Origin: Mucilaginibacter sp.
GTDB lineage: Bacteria > Bacteroidota > Bacteroidia > Sphingobacteriales > Sphingobacteriaceae
Direction of reading: 5' to 3'
NCBI GenBank assembly: GCA_031292485.1
Contig: JARLHA010000037.1
Coordinates: 1 to 64,000, forward strand
Length of the DNA stretch: 64,000 nucleotides
A program made the position numbers and the translations under genes. Within the stretch, counting starts at the first letter, position 1. Each line of letters opens with the position of its first letter. This document shows, one piece after another, positions 24,208 through 33,507 of the stretch. Below the pieces are notes generated by a model. The model worked only from the letters and a program-made list of their open reading frames with translations. It had not been told where the DNA came from and ran no database searches.

Positions 24208-24990
24208 ATGTCATTTCAAAATTTACTTATTGAGCATAAAGAGCGCATTCAGTACATTATCATCAATCGCGAAAGCAAATTGAATGCGTTGAATAAAGCC
24301 ACATTGGCCGAATTGCACACCGCATTATCGGATGCTTTTAGTAACCCTAAAGTTGGCGGGATCATTATTACCGGCGCAGGGCAAAAGGCTTTTGTAGCGG
24401 GTGCTGACATTTCTGAATTTAAAGAAACAGGCTCCGAAGGTGGTGGCGAGATTGCACGGCAGGGACAAACACTTGTTTTTGATGTGATAGAGAACGGCAA
24501 TAAGCCTGTGGTTGCCGCCATTAATGGTTTTGCCCTGGGCGGTGGATTGGAACTGGCGATGGCCTGTCATATCCGGGTAGCCTCTGAAAACGCAAAAATG
24601 GGGTTGCCCGAAGTTACCTTAGGCTTAATACCGGGGTATGGCGGTACCCAGCGGTTAACAGCATTGGTAGGAAAAGGAAAAGCTTTGGAAATGATCATGA
24701 CTGCTGATATGATTACTGCTGCTGACGCTCTTCAAAATGGCCTGGTAAACCATATCGTGAGCCCGGAGCAATTACGGGAGAAGGCCGAAGAAATATTAAA
24801 TAAGATATTGATGCGCGCCCCGCTTGCAATCGCTGCGGCAATAACAGCCGTAAACGCAGCTGCAAAGGATGGTGTGAATGGTTTTGAAACGGAGAAAGAA
24901 CAGTTTGCGAAGTGTTTTACAACAAAAGATCTCCAGGAAGGCATTGCGGCATTTTTAGAAAAACGTAAACCCGATTTTAAAGGAGAATAA
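24208..24990 (+). CDS. enoyl-CoA hydratase/isomerase family protein
   Basis: A 260-residue crotonase-fold enzyme. The oxyanion-hole segments are AFVAGADISEF near 68-78 and NGFALGGGLELAMACH near 105-120, with acidic residues in GLPEVTLGLIPGYGGTQRL near 131-150, the usual Glu of hydratases. It would add water to a trans-2-enoyl-CoA in fatty or amino acid breakdown. It is translated right after the B12-binding subunit gene with a 13-bp gap, so both likely share a transcript and act on the same acyl-CoA route. No acyl-CoA dehydrogenase or thiolase lies nearby in the window. Confidence 0.88.
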   Translation: MSFQNLLIEHKERIQYIIINRESKLNALNKATLAELHTALSDAFSNPKVGGIIITGAGQKAFVAGADISEFKETGSEGGGEIARQGQTLVFDVIENGNKPVVAAINGFALGGGLELAMACHIRVASENAKMGLPEVTLGLIPGYGGTQRLTALVGKGKALEMIMTADMITAADALQNGLVNHIVSPEQLREKAEEILNKILMRAPLAIAAAITAVNAAAKDGVNGFETEKEQFAKCFTTKDLQEGIAAFLEKRKPDFKGE

Positions 24991-25200
24991 TTTTTTTTAA
25001 TAAACAGCAGCGTCCCCATCTGCTATAGCCGCGCATGTTTGTATTTTTGATACTATTTTATAACTGATCGGGCATGATTTTCAGCAAAATATAACTTTTA
25101 TCCCCTTAAAAACGTAAGAGAGGATTAAATTTATAAATTAGCGGATTAGTATGTTAATTAACATGCAAGCCACCTTAATAATAAAACAATAATTGCTGGT

Positions 25201-26607
25201 ATGAAAAAAATTCTCATCATTGATGATGAAGTTAATGTTGCGTTACTGCTGTCGAAGTTTTTAACGCGAAATGGTTTTGATGTAACTACTGCATCAACCG
25301 GCACTATTGGTATGGAGTACCTTAAGAACGGGGACTTTAATCTTGTTCTGTGTGATTTCAGGCTGGAAGATACCGATGGCCGCGAAATGCTGAAAAACAT
25401 AAAGACCCAATACCCTAAAACAGGCGTGATCATTATTACCGGTTACTCAGACATAAAGATGGCTGTTGAACTGATAAAAATGGGCGCTTATGATTATATC
25501 ACCAAGCCTTTGTATCCTGATGAAATTTTAAATACCATCACCAAAGCGATCGAAACGCACTATGCGCTGGTTGAGGATAAGGCTGAAAAAAACAATGACG
25601 ATAAATCATCAAGGGAAAATAAAAAACAAGCATTTAACGGTGAATTTGTATTAGGAACCAGCCGCGCATCCCGCGAGCTTTTGCGCCAGATAGAATTGGT
25701 GGCCCCAACAAATTACAGCGTTATCATCATGGGCGAAAGCGGTACGGGAAAAGAGTCTGTTGCAAAAAGTATCCATTTAAACAGCCCCCGGTACAACCAG
25801 CCATTTATAGCGATGGACTGCGGATCATTAACTAAAGAGCTTGCCCAAAGTGAATTCTTCGGGCACGAAAAAGGCTCCTTTACGGGTGCTTTGTATACCA
25901 AGATAGGCCACTTTGAAATGGCAAACGGCGGTACCCTGTTTTTAGATGAAGTAGGAAATTTGTCGTATGAGATCCAGGCGGCCTTATTGCGGACCGTTCA
26001 GGAGCGGAAAGTGAAAAGAATAGGCAGTACCAAGGAAATTAACCTTGATGTGCGCATCATCATAGCTACCAACGAAAACCTGCAGGAAGGCATACAAAAA
26101 GGGAGGTTCAGAGAAGACCTTTACCACCGTTTCAATGAGTTTAGCATATTTATCCCGCCACTGCGTGAACGGGGTAATGACATTATGCTGCTTGCCGACC
26201 ATTTTTTAAAGCTGGCAAATCATGAACTGGGGCGCCATGTAGTTTCGTTCTCTCCTGAAGTTGTTGAATGTTTTATGAACTACCGCTGGCAGGGTAATGT
26301 ACGCGAAATGAAAAACGTTGTGCGACGGGCGACCCTGTTGACTGAAGGAAACGAAATTACGATGAAGGCACTCCCGCTGGAAATTTCGAACTTTAAAATG
26401 CCGGTTCATGAATATGGCAATCATACTGAAAGCTTTGAAATAAAAGAAGTGCGCCACGACCTGAAAAATGCAGCCCTCGAAGCTGAATACGAAACGATAT
26501 TAAAAGTATTAAGGGAAGTTAATTTTAATAAGACCAAAGCGGCTGAAATATTGAATATTGACCGGAAAACCCTTTATAATAAAATGAAGGCCATCAATAT
26601 AAAATAA
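25201..26607 (+). CDS. NtrC-family sigma-54-dependent response regulator
   Basis: A 468-residue enhancer-binding regulator: receiver (1-120) with phospho-acceptor Asp52 in LVLCDFRLED, DD at 8-9, conserved Thr and Lys in IIITGYSD and YITKPLYP; AAA+ ATPase (about 155-390) with Walker A GESGTGKES near 178-186, GSFTGA near 225-230 (the loop that contacts sigma-54; the usual form is GAFTGA), Walker B TLFLDEVG; and a Fis-type helix-turn-helix at the end (NKTKAAEILNIDRKTLYNKM). It activates sigma-54 promoters that are not apparent in the window. It is followed after one base by a tiny histidine-kinase-like protein. Confidence 0.92.
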   Translation: MKKILIIDDEVNVALLLSKFLTRNGFDVTTASTGTIGMEYLKNGDFNLVLCDFRLEDTDGREMLKNIKTQYPKTGVIIITGYSDIKMAVELIKMGAYDYITKPLYPDEILNTITKAIETHYALVEDKAEKNNDDKSSRENKKQAFNGEFVLGTSRASRELLRQIELVAPTNYSVIIMGESGTGKESVAKSIHLNSPRYNQPFIAMDCGSLTKELAQSEFFGHEKGSFTGALYTKIGHFEMANGGTLFLDEVGNLSYEIQAALLRTVQERKVKRIGSTKEINLDVRIIIATNENLQEGIQKGRFREDLYHRFNEFSIFIPPLRERGNDIMLLADHFLKLANHELGRHVVSFSPEVVECFMNYRWQGNVREMKNVVRRATLLTEGNEITMKALPLEISNFKMPVHEYGNHTESFEIKEVRHDLKNAALEAEYETILKVLREVNFNKTKAAEILNIDRKTLYNKMKAINIK

Positions 26608-26608
26608 C

Positions 26609-26839
26609 ATGAAGGGCCTGGCAAAAAATAAAACTAAAAGCAAATCTCCCTACAAAGCGGATGACGAAACCTGGCAGTTGTTAAAACATGATATCAACAA
26701 CCAGCTTTCAAATATACTTTTAGCGCTGGAGCAACTGCGCTACGAAATACCTGAAGTTACCGAAGATTGTGCCTTTTATCTCGACTCGATCTCCATCAGT
26801 ACAAAAAAAATAAATTCCCTGCTTAAAGAAACTGAATAG
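26609..26839 (+). CDS. 76-residue phosphoacceptor-like helix protein
   Basis: A small soluble, charged protein: a basic N-terminus, then LLKHDINNQLSNILLALEQL (residues 24-43), which resembles the HisKA dimerisation helix of sensor kinases with a His-Asp pair (His27), and a second amphipathic helix (CAFYLDSISISTKKINSLLKE). No ATP-binding domain is present, so it cannot phosphorylate itself. It starts one base after the stop of the NtrC-type regulator and is almost certainly co-transcribed and probably translationally coupled. It may act as a phosphotransfer or phosphatase partner of that regulator; this is inference from the motif and location. Confidence 0.6.
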   Translation: MKGLAKNKTKSKSPYKADDETWQLLKHDINNQLSNILLALEQLRYEIPEVTEDCAFYLDSISISTKKINSLLKETE

Positions 26840-26876
26840 CGCTCCTGAGGACACGAAGCAACACGTCAAAGAAGAT

Positions 26877-26916
26877 AATGAACAACCTTGTCAATCAAAA
26901 AGCAAGGTTATTCATT
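26877..26916. terminator. bidirectional stem-loop terminator
   Basis: AATGAACAACCTTG (26877-26890) pairs with CAAGGTTATTCATT (26903-26916), 13 of 14 positions, around a 12-base loop. It sits between two convergent genes (stops at 26839 and 26928), and A/T-rich flanks allow use in both directions. Confidence 0.7.
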
Positions 26917-26927
26917 ACTTACCGAAA

Positions 26928-28802
26928 TCATTCCGCAGGCATTACCCTCACCTTTAAATAACTCGGGTTATCCTTTGTGGAATATACCTTATTGGTGGCT
27001 TTCTGAAAATCGGTATCCTTTGCTTTCATGATATCTTCAAAACGCTGCGGGTTACGGTCAATCAACGGGAACCAGGTGCTTTGTATTTGTACCATAATGC
27101 GGTGCCCTTTTTTAAAGGTGTGCAATACATCCTGCAGCTCAAAATTTACCGGGCTTAGCTGGCCGGGGGTAAATGCCACCGGGAATTCAAAGCTTTTACG
27201 GAATTTACCGCGCATTGCCTCGCTGCGTACCATTTGTTCATAATGCGACATATAAACACCCTGGCCCGTAAATTTGTTATTTTTGGCAGAATCAGGATAA
27301 ACGTCGATCACTTTTACCACCCAGTCGGCATCAGTGCCGCTGGTGCTTACTTTTAAGTTTGCCCAGATATTGCCGGCAAGCGTAATATCTTTATCAAGCA
27401 CATCCGTTTGATAGGTTAGCACATCGGGGCGGCTTTCGGCAAAGCGCTGATCGCCGGTCATATATTCGCGTTTCATATCCAGGTCGGTACTATTGATAAA
27501 GGGCACCGGTTTGTTAGGATCAGATATAAATGAATCTGCACCAACCACCGCTTTTGGCGCGTCAAAAGAAAGTTTGCCGCCGGGCAGCAGGTAAAGATTT
27601 TTATCCTCCGCTTCTTTGGGGGGCCAGGTTTTATATGTTTTCCATTGGTTAATTCCTGTTTCAAATGTAGATACCTTCGGGATATCTGCATCCGTGCCTT
27701 TTAAATAATGACTGAAGAAGGCGAACTCGATCTTTTCGCGGTAAAACGGCCCGGTTGGCCCGCCGAAATCAACGTCGCCCAGGTGGTCGCCTGCTCCGCG
27801 CGCCCATCCGCCATGTACCCAGGGGCCCATCGCAAAATAGATAGGGGTATTGGGATTGTCTTTTACTAAAGTTTTGTAGGTATTGATGGCGCCGTAAAGG
27901 TCTTCAGCATCGTACCAGCCGCCGGTAACCAGCGTGGCAGTTTTAATGTCGTGCAGGTGCGGCAAAACGTTGCGGTCTTTCCAATGCTGGTCGTAATTCG
28001 GGTGATCCAGCATTTCGTTCCAAAGCCTGATGGTGTCGTTATAATATTGCGGCTTGTTGGAATTTTTTACCGACCCCATTTTCATATAATATTCATAACC
28101 GTCTTCGGTGCCGTATTTCAGTTCGCTGCCACGGGCCTGGGTTGGCTTGTCATCCTGGCGGTTGGTGAAAAACGGATAAAAGCTAAAGTTTGCTGCCAGC
28201 ATAAACGCCCCGTTATGGAATGCGTCATCGCGGTACAGGTCGGACATTGGCGCCTGCGGCGATGCCGCTACCAACGCCGGGTGACGGCTCAATAAACAGG
28301 TAGTGGTAAAGAAGCCGGGATAGGAAATTCCCCAGGCGCCCACCTTACCGGTATTGTTCGGGATGTTTTTGATGAGCCAATCAATGGTATCGTAGGTATC
28401 GGTGCCTTCATCAACATCTTTATTGGTTTTATGCTGCTCCAGTTCGGGTGTCATCTCGCGGAAAGTTCCTTCACTCATCCAGCGGCCACGCACATCCTGA
28501 TAAACAAAAATATACTTGTCGTGCAAAAACAGCGGCGATGGTCCCAGGCTGCCTTTATATTTATCAGCGCCATAGGGCGCAATGCTGTAAGGCGTACGGT
28601 CCATCATGATCGGATATTTTTTGGAGGTATCCTTTGGCTCATAAACCGAGGTGAACAGTTTTATACCGTCGCGCATCGGCACTTCATATTCGTATTTGGT
28701 ATAATTATCTTTTACATAGGCCGCGTCCGCACCACCGGGTTGCGCCAGAGAACTTAATGCGAAAAGACAGAGGCCTAAAGCCGAAAAGATGAGTTTCTTC
28801 AT
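26928..28802 (-). CDS. exported CocE/NonD-family alpha/beta hydrolase
   Basis: A 624-residue protein with a signal peptide (LIFSALGLCLFALSSLAQP). The N-terminal two-thirds is a peptidase S15/CocE-type hydrolase: MRDGIKLFTSVYEPKDTSKK, PIMMDRTPYSIAPYGADKYK, and nucleophile GAWGISYPGF near residue 160 (GxSxxG). The C-terminal third (about 450-624) is the beta-rich X-Pro dipeptidyl-peptidase C-terminal domain. Members include alpha-amino-acid ester hydrolases and cocaine esterase; the length fits the ester-hydrolase group. Probable periplasmic location. It stands alone, separated from the regulator genes by a terminator. Confidence 0.9.
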   Translation of the reverse strand: MKKLIFSALGLCLFALSSLAQPGGADAAYVKDNYTKYEYEVPMRDGIKLFTSVYEPKDTSKKYPIMMDRTPYSIAPYGADKYKGSLGPSPLFLHDKYIFVYQDVRGRWMSEGTFREMTPELEQHKTNKDVDEGTDTYDTIDWLIKNIPNNTGKVGAWGISYPGFFTTTCLLSRHPALVAASPQAPMSDLYRDDAFHNGAFMLAANFSFYPFFTNRQDDKPTQARGSELKYGTEDGYEYYMKMGSVKNSNKPQYYNDTIRLWNEMLDHPNYDQHWKDRNVLPHLHDIKTATLVTGGWYDAEDLYGAINTYKTLVKDNPNTPIYFAMGPWVHGGWARGAGDHLGDVDFGGPTGPFYREKIEFAFFSHYLKGTDADIPKVSTFETGINQWKTYKTWPPKEAEDKNLYLLPGGKLSFDAPKAVVGADSFISDPNKPVPFINSTDLDMKREYMTGDQRFAESRPDVLTYQTDVLDKDITLAGNIWANLKVSTSGTDADWVVKVIDVYPDSAKNNKFTGQGVYMSHYEQMVRSEAMRGKFRKSFEFPVAFTPGQLSPVNFELQDVLHTFKKGHRIMVQIQSTWFPLIDRNPQRFEDIMKAKDTDFQKATNKVYSTKDNPSYLKVRVMPAE

Positions 28803-28886
28803 AAAAGTCAGTTAAAAGTTTTTAAAAGTACGGAATAAAACAAAATGACAAACAGGTTGGGTTGTCATAAAATCGTTACGGAAGGG

Positions 28887-29297
28887 TCATTGATTTGCAG
28901 GTTCAAATAACTCCAAACCTTGAATGAATCTAAAATCTTTTAAATTAAAGGTAAATAGCTTAAGGCCGGTATGGAGCGCGGTTGCTGCTATCAAAGCATC
29001 GGGCATAGCTAAATTATGGCTGAGCTTATAATTTTCAATAAGCTGTATGGTTAACGAAGTGATTTCCGGATTAATGAGTAATATATTAAACCGGCTGATA
29101 TTCTTGTTTAGTGTGCCAAGACCAGCCTTGTTTGGCGCTCCTGCTATCAATTCCATCTTTGTAACAGCGGAGAGTGTTATGAAATCTAACCCTATTAAGT
29201 TGTCAAGAATGTATTTGGCGGATTGATGTCTTATTTGCAGATGATCCAAATAATCAATCATTACATCTGTGTCGCAGATTACTTTGTCCTTTTCCAC
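28887..29297 (-). CDS. PIN-domain toxin (VapC type)
   Basis: A 136-residue PIN-domain ribonuclease. The acidic residues needed for Mg2+ binding are visible: Asp9 in ICDTDVMIDYL, Glu in TKMELIAGA near residue 50, and Asp in AMPDALIAATAL near 99, with LFTFNLKDFRFIQGLEL at the end. VapC-type toxins cleave tRNA or rRNA sites when the antitoxin is lost. The coding region overlaps the end of the upstream antitoxin by 19 bp, the usual translationally coupled arrangement. Confidence 0.85.
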   Translation of the reverse strand: MEKDKVICDTDVMIDYLDHLQIRHQSAKYILDNLIGLDFITLSAVTKMELIAGAPNKAGLGTLNKNISRFNILLINPEITSLTIQLIENYKLSHNLAMPDALIAATALHTGLKLFTFNLKDFRFIQGLELFEPANQ

Positions 29298-29515
29298 GCT
29301 TCTTCTCTAAGCTTTTTGGCATCAATACCACTGCCGGTAAATATATTCTCCAGTTCAGAAATATTTAAAGTTTTATCTCCTGGAATTAATATATCATCAA
29401 GGGAAGATTGCTTTTTATTTTTATCCGAAGACATTTTGAAATCCAAATATTTTGCCAGACTCTTTAAAATCTTCAGGGTTTCGGGCTTTTTATATGTTAT
29501 AACAACCTCGGGCAT
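29279..29515 (-). CDS. antitoxin paired with VapC
   Basis: A 78-residue protein, MPEVVITYKKPETLKILKSL at the start and a helical, charged C-terminal half ending AKKLREEAWKRTK. The N-terminus resembles antitoxin beta-strand/helix starts and the C-terminal part is the likely toxin-binding tail. The family was not recognised with certainty; the role is deduced from its 19-bp overlap with the PIN toxin gene that follows. It is the first gene of the pair. Confidence 0.65.
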   Translation of the reverse strand: MPEVVITYKKPETLKILKSLAKYLDFKMSSDKNKKQSSLDDILIPGDKTLNISELENIFTGSGIDAKKLREEAWKRTK

Positions 29516-29548
29516 AATTTAATCTTTTTATAAAGATAGCACATTAAA

Positions 29549-29575
29549 CAAAAAAAGGCAAGCACTGCTCACCTT
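29549..29575 (-). terminator. intrinsic terminator downstream of pgk
   Basis: Read on the reverse strand, AAGG-TG-AGCA-G-TGCT-TG-CCTT is a hairpin followed by TTTTTTTG. It lies about 110 bp after the pgk stop and before the antitoxin start, separating the two transcripts. Confidence 0.7.
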
Positions 29576-29684
29576 CTTTATGATTTTTAATAAGTGGAAT
29601 AAACGAGCTTAACGATCAATTCGAAGTTATGCCGATGTTCACGCTACAAATCCGAAATCGAAATTCCGAATTCCGAAATCATCA

Positions 29685-30875
29685 CTATTCGTTAATTGCT
29701 TTAACGCCGGGCAATTCCTTACCTTCCATATATTCAAGCAGCGCACCGCCACCGGTGGATACATAGCTCACATCCTCGGTTAATCCAAACTTGGCTACTG
29801 CTGCTGCTGAATCACCGCCGCCGATTAAGGAGAATGCGCCTTTTTCGGTAGCTCTTACCACTGCCAAACCAATGGCTTTGGTGCCGGCCTCAAATTTTTC
29901 CATTTCAAAAACACCCATCGGGCCGTTCCATAAAAGGGTTTTTGAGCCTTCAACAACTTTGGTAAATTCTACAATAGAATCAGGGCCGATATCTAAACCC
30001 ATCCATCCGTCTTTTATATCATTGTTTTGGGCGATGGCCGTATTGGCATCGTTTGAGAAATTGTCGGCGATTACTGAATCTGTCGGCAATAATAAATTTA
30101 CACCTTTGGCTTTTGCCTTCTCGATAAGGGTTAAAGCTAAATCCAGTTTATCTTCTTCAACCAATGATTTTCCGATCTTACCACCCTGTGCTTTGGCAAA
30201 AGTGTAGGCCATACCGCCGCCGATGATCAGGCTGTCTACCTTATCCAGCAAACGCTCAATCAATTCGATCTTATCGGATACCTTTGCGCCGCCCATTATG
30301 GCTGTGAAAGGCCTAACCGCACCGTTCAATACTTTTTCCGCGTTTTTCAACTCGGCGGCCATCAGATAACCAAAGAATTTGGCATTCGGGAAAAACTGTG
30401 CGATCACTGCTGTGGAGGCATGTGCACGGTGTGCCGTTCCGAAAGCGTCGTTTACATAAATATCACCAAGTTTTGATAGTTTTTCGGCGAAGGCTACATC
30501 GCCTTTTTCTTCTTCTTTATAGAAACGCAGGTTTTCAAGCAGCAACACTTCGCCGCTTTCAAGCGCTTTTGATTTTTCAACCGCTTCGGCGCCGATGCAA
30601 TCGTCAGCAAATTCAACCTGCTGGCCCAGCAAATCGGATAAATGCGGCACGAGATGTCTTAGCGAATATTTATCTTCCGGGCCTCCTTTTGGCCTGCCAA
30701 GGTGTGACATCAGGATCACCGCCCCACCGTCTTTTAATATTTTGTTGATGGTTGGCAGCGCGGCTGTCATCCGGTTATCATCAGTGATGTTATATTCTTT
30801 ATCCAGGGGAACGTTAAAATCAACCCTTATAAGCGCTTTCTTTCCGGCAAAGCTAATCAGATCTATCGTTTTCAT
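29685..30875 (-). CDS. phosphoglycerate kinase
   Basis: A 396-residue phosphoglycerate kinase, the standard bacterial length. It catalyses 1,3-bisphosphoglycerate + ADP to 3-phosphoglycerate + ATP in glycolysis. Signature parts are [14 protein letters not shown] (substrate site) near 12-25, [35 protein letters not shown], and the nucleotide site [15 protein letters not shown] and [14 protein letters not shown] near the C-terminus. The start MKTIDLIS was chosen over a 14-residue extension because families start there. Glyceraldehyde-3-phosphate dehydrogenase lies 2.5 kb further in the same direction but with two unrelated genes between. Confidence 0.95.
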   Translation of the reverse strand: MKTIDLISFAGKKALIRVDFNVPLDKEYNITDDNRMTAALPTINKILKDGGAVILMSHLGRPKGGPEDKYSLRHLVPHLSDLLGQQVEFADDCIGAEAVEKSKALESGEVLLLENLRFYKEEEKGDVAFAEKLSKLGDIYVNDAFGTAHRAHASTAVIAQFFPNAKFFGYLMAAELKNAEKVLNGAVRPFTAIMGGAKVSDKIELIERLLDKVDSLIIGGGMAYTFAKAQGGKIGKSLVEEDKLDLALTLIEKAKAKGVNLLLPTDSVIADNFSNDANTAIAQNNDIKDGWMGLDIGPDSIVEFTKVVEGSKTLLWNGPMGVFEMEKFEAGTKAIGLAVVRATEKGAFSLIGGGDSAAAVAKFGLTEDVSYVSTGGGALLEYMEGKELPGVKAINE

Positions 30876-30971
30876 AGTAGTTAATCCTGTGAGTTTTAAA
30901 GCCGCCAAATTCAGCAAAATTTTTCTATATTCTGAATTTAAAAGTTAAAAGTGATGTAAATCATGAAGTCA

Positions 30972-31406
30972 TTACCTAATCTTAACATACATCACATAAT
31001 GAGGGCCGATGCCGGGTACTTCAAATTCAGCAGAAATCACTTCAAAGCCAACGTTTAAATAAAACGGAACTGCCTTTTTGCGGGCATTGCACCATACATA
31101 ATTTGCCCGCTGCCCCCGCAGGTAAACAATGGCAAAGTTTACCAGTTGGTTGCCAAAGCCTTTACCCCGGTATTGTTCAAGAGTTGCCATGCCCCGTAAC
31201 TGGTAACCGGTTCCTCCAAATTCGCCATAATTTTGGGGGTGAAGCGAAACCACGCAAACCAGTTCATCGTTAAAAAAATACCCCAAATGAAACGCGCCTT
31301 CGATTAGATCCGAAGGGAAACGGCATTCATCATTTGTTAGTTTTCCTTCCCGCAACACTTCATTCCGAAGCGGCAGTAGTTCTTCAACCTGTATAAATCT
31401 GATCAT
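30972..31406 (-). CDS. GNAT-family N-acetyltransferase
   Basis: A 144-residue single-domain acetyltransferase with the GNAT acetyl-CoA site QLRGMATLEQYRGKGFGNQL (motif A, residues about 72-91) and the V-shaped beta-bulge region NYVWCNARKKAVPFYLNVGF. The C-terminus EVISAEFEVPGIGPHYVMYV is common in the YjdJ/ElaA-like branch. Acceptor unknown. The start at MIRFIQVEELL was chosen over an extension of 18 residues. The pgk promoter lies just beyond its stop. Confidence 0.82.
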   Translation of the reverse strand: MIRFIQVEELLPLRNEVLREGKLTNDECRFPSDLIEGAFHLGYFFNDELVCVVSLHPQNYGEFGGTGYQLRGMATLEQYRGKGFGNQLVNFAIVYLRGQRANYVWCNARKKAVPFYLNVGFEVISAEFEVPGIGPHYVMYVKIR

Positions 31407-31611
31407 TCTATTGAAAAGTGAAGTTATTTGCCAAATTGAGTAGGTTTTTCCCCGCATCAATTTGTATTTAATTATTAAACAAAAATAAACTTTGATGGTA
31501 ATCCTTTTTTAACCTATCCGAAAGGCCTTTTTTCGTTGTTTTTGCAATTATCCTAAAAATTTGCATAGCAATTGCATGCTATCAATTACCTATAGAATTA
31601 TAAACCTGGTT

Positions 31612-32235
31612 ATGAAAGCAATTTTTACATTGATTTTTGCAGCAATCCTATTCTCGGCATGCACTAAAAATAGTGATGTTACCCCGCAAGCCAACAATAA
31701 CAGCAAAGTCACTACCCCGCCTGATGCGACTTCGGCGCTAAGTCACGATGATTCCATTCATATGCCTAAGTTTAATATTAACCGGCAAACGGTAAAGACA
31801 AGTGTTTCCGGGAGCAAACTTACACTGGTATTTAATGAGAATGTAGCTATTTTGTTCACTCCGGAAGCCTATCAGCGGATATCATCAATTCATTTACAGG
31901 AGGATTTTAAAACCACTTTATTAAACGGTGTGGATTTTACTACTGTTGCCGGGGGGGGCAATACCACGCTTGATTGGGTAGATGATAATTTAAACAATGT
32001 GATATTAAAAAAAGTAACCGATACGGTGATCAATAGCGCAAAAATGGTAAAGATAAACGTAAACCGGCCGTTTACCTTTTTTAAGGCATATGCTTCAAAC
32101 AAGGATGCAATAAACGCACAGGCAGTTTTTCTGAGCAAAACGGATGATACCGTTGTTTTTACATCCTATAGCTATTACAATCAAAAAAATTATCAGCCCC
32201 AGTCGGAAGCTGCGGTGTTGGTGTATACGAAATAA
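31612..32235 (+). CDS. lipoprotein of unknown function
   Basis: A 207-residue exported lipoprotein: a lysine-start signal (MKAIFTLIFAAILFSAC) with lipobox FSAC predicts diacyl modification at the cysteine near residue 17. The mature protein begins with a Thr/Asn-rich linker (TPQANNNSKVTTPPD) and continues as mostly beta-rich sequence without a recognised domain. The start at MKAIFTLIF was chosen over an upstream frame extension. It faces gap tail to tail, separated by a perfect inverted repeat. Confidence 0.6.
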   Translation: MKAIFTLIFAAILFSACTKNSDVTPQANNNSKVTTPPDATSALSHDDSIHMPKFNINRQTVKTSVSGSKLTLVFNENVAILFTPEAYQRISSIHLQEDFKTTLLNGVDFTTVAGGGNTTLDWVDDNLNNVILKKVTDTVINSAKMVKINVNRPFTFFKAYASNKDAINAQAVFLSKTDDTVVFTSYSYYNQKNYQPQSEAAVLVYTK

Positions 32236-32254
32236 GTTGATGAAGTTAGATTGG

Positions 32255-32390
32255 GTTAGATTAGGTTGATTGGGTTGATTATGTTGGGGTGAACAATTAG
32301 CTAAGTCTGCAAGTTTTAAGTGATGACAATGGTTTGTTGATTGAGTTAAATAATTTTTTAACCTGTTTAACCCAATCAACCTAATCTAAC
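32255..32390. repeat. 22-bp perfect inverted repeat between convergent genes
   Basis: GTTAGATTAGGTTGATTGGGTT at 32255-32276 and its exact reverse complement at 32369-32390 enclose 92 bp. The arms are made of TTGATTGGG-like units that repeat on both sides, so part of the signal is low complexity. It lies between the lipoprotein and gap stop codons and could end both transcripts. Confidence 0.75.
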
Positions 32391-32394
32391 TCAA

Positions 32395-33393
32395 TCAACC
32401 TAATAAACTAATTCTACCCACCAAATCAGCCAGGCGGCTTGAGTAGCCCATTTCGTTGTCGTACCAGCCTACTACTTTTACCAGGCCGCCAACAATGGAT
32501 GTAAGCTGGGCATCAAAAACACAGCTGTGGGTATTGCCCAGGATATCGGTTGATACAATGGGATCTTCGGTATATTCCAGGATGTTTTTCATGGATCCTT
32601 CAGCAGCTTGTTTAAAGGCTGCGTTAATTTCTTCAACAGTTGCCGGCTTTTTCAGAATGCAGGTAAAATCGGTTAACGAACCATTTAAAACCGGCACCCG
32701 GATACCGGCACCGCCTAATTTACCATCAAGGTGCGGAAAAATGGTGGTAATTGCTTTAGCTGCACCTGTTGTTGTTGGGATGATAGAAGCCGAAGCAGCC
32801 CTTGCCCTGCGCAGGTCCTTATGCGGCGCATCGTGGAGGTTCTGATCGCCGGTCATGGAATGAACGGTGGTAATATACCCGTTTACAATGCCCCAGTTAT
32901 CGTCCAGAATCTTCACCATTGGCGCCACATTATTGGTGGTGCAAGAGGCGTTGGAAATGATAGGAGAATGCAGGTCGGCTGTGGCATCGTTTACCCCCAA
33001 TACTACTGTTTGAATGTTTTTATCGGTTCCGGGCGCCGAAATAATAACCTGTTTGGCGCCTGCCTGCAAATGCAGGGATGCCCCCTGTTTTGAAGTAAAC
33101 TTTCCGGTTGATTCAATTACCAGGTCGATATCCAGTTCTTTCCAGGGCAAAGCGGCGGGGTCTTTCTCCGAAAATACACGTATGGCCCGGCCGTTTACAT
33201 AAAGATGGTTTTCATCAAATGTTATCGTCCCGTTAAAGCCATGGTGAACGGAATCATATTTAAAAAGATGGGCGAGTGTTTTTGTATCGGCAAGATCATT
33301 AATAGCAACAACGCTAATTTCTTGCGCGTTAATAATGTTCCTTAAAAATATGCGGCCTATACGCCCGAAACCATTTACAGCTATCCTCATCAT
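32395..33393 (-). CDS. glyceraldehyde-3-phosphate dehydrogenase
   Basis: A 332-residue type I phosphorylating dehydrogenase that interconverts glyceraldehyde 3-phosphate and 1,3-bisphosphoglycerate with NAD. The N-terminal Rossmann motif MRIAVNGFGRIGRIFLRNI and the catalytic Cys in SNASCTTNNVAPM (near residue 152) are clear, followed by HSMTGDQNLHDAPHKDLRR and the C-terminal WYDNEMGYSSRLADLV. The length and motifs are canonical. Two tandem ATGs (33393 and 33390) are possible. A TAGATTTG promoter box lies about 18 bp upstream. pgk lies separately on the same strand. Confidence 0.95.
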   Translation of the reverse strand: MMRIAVNGFGRIGRIFLRNIINAQEISVVAINDLADTKTLAHLFKYDSVHHGFNGTITFDENHLYVNGRAIRVFSEKDPAALPWKELDIDLVIESTGKFTSKQGASLHLQAGAKQVIISAPGTDKNIQTVVLGVNDATADLHSPIISNASCTTNNVAPMVKILDDNWGIVNGYITTVHSMTGDQNLHDAPHKDLRRARAASASIIPTTTGAAKAITTIFPHLDGKLGGAGIRVPVLNGSLTDFTCILKKPATVEEINAAFKQAAEGSMKNILEYTEDPIVSTDILGNTHSCVFDAQLTSIVGGLVKVVGWYDNEMGYSSRLADLVGRISLLG

Positions 33394-33410
33394 ATTTATT
33401 TATATGGCTG

Positions 33411-33418
33411 CAAATCTA
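33411..33418 (-). promoter_or_regulatory. TAnnTTTG -7 box before gap
   Basis: Read on the reverse strand, TAGATTTG matches the Bacteroidota -7 consensus and lies 18 bp before the gap start. Confidence 0.5.
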
Positions 33419-33507
33419 AGTAAAATTAGGTAGTAGGGTAGGGTAACAACCCTGCTTAAAGAATAGTATTTACACTACGCTGAAAGTTGACAGCAGGTCA
33501 GTTTATA

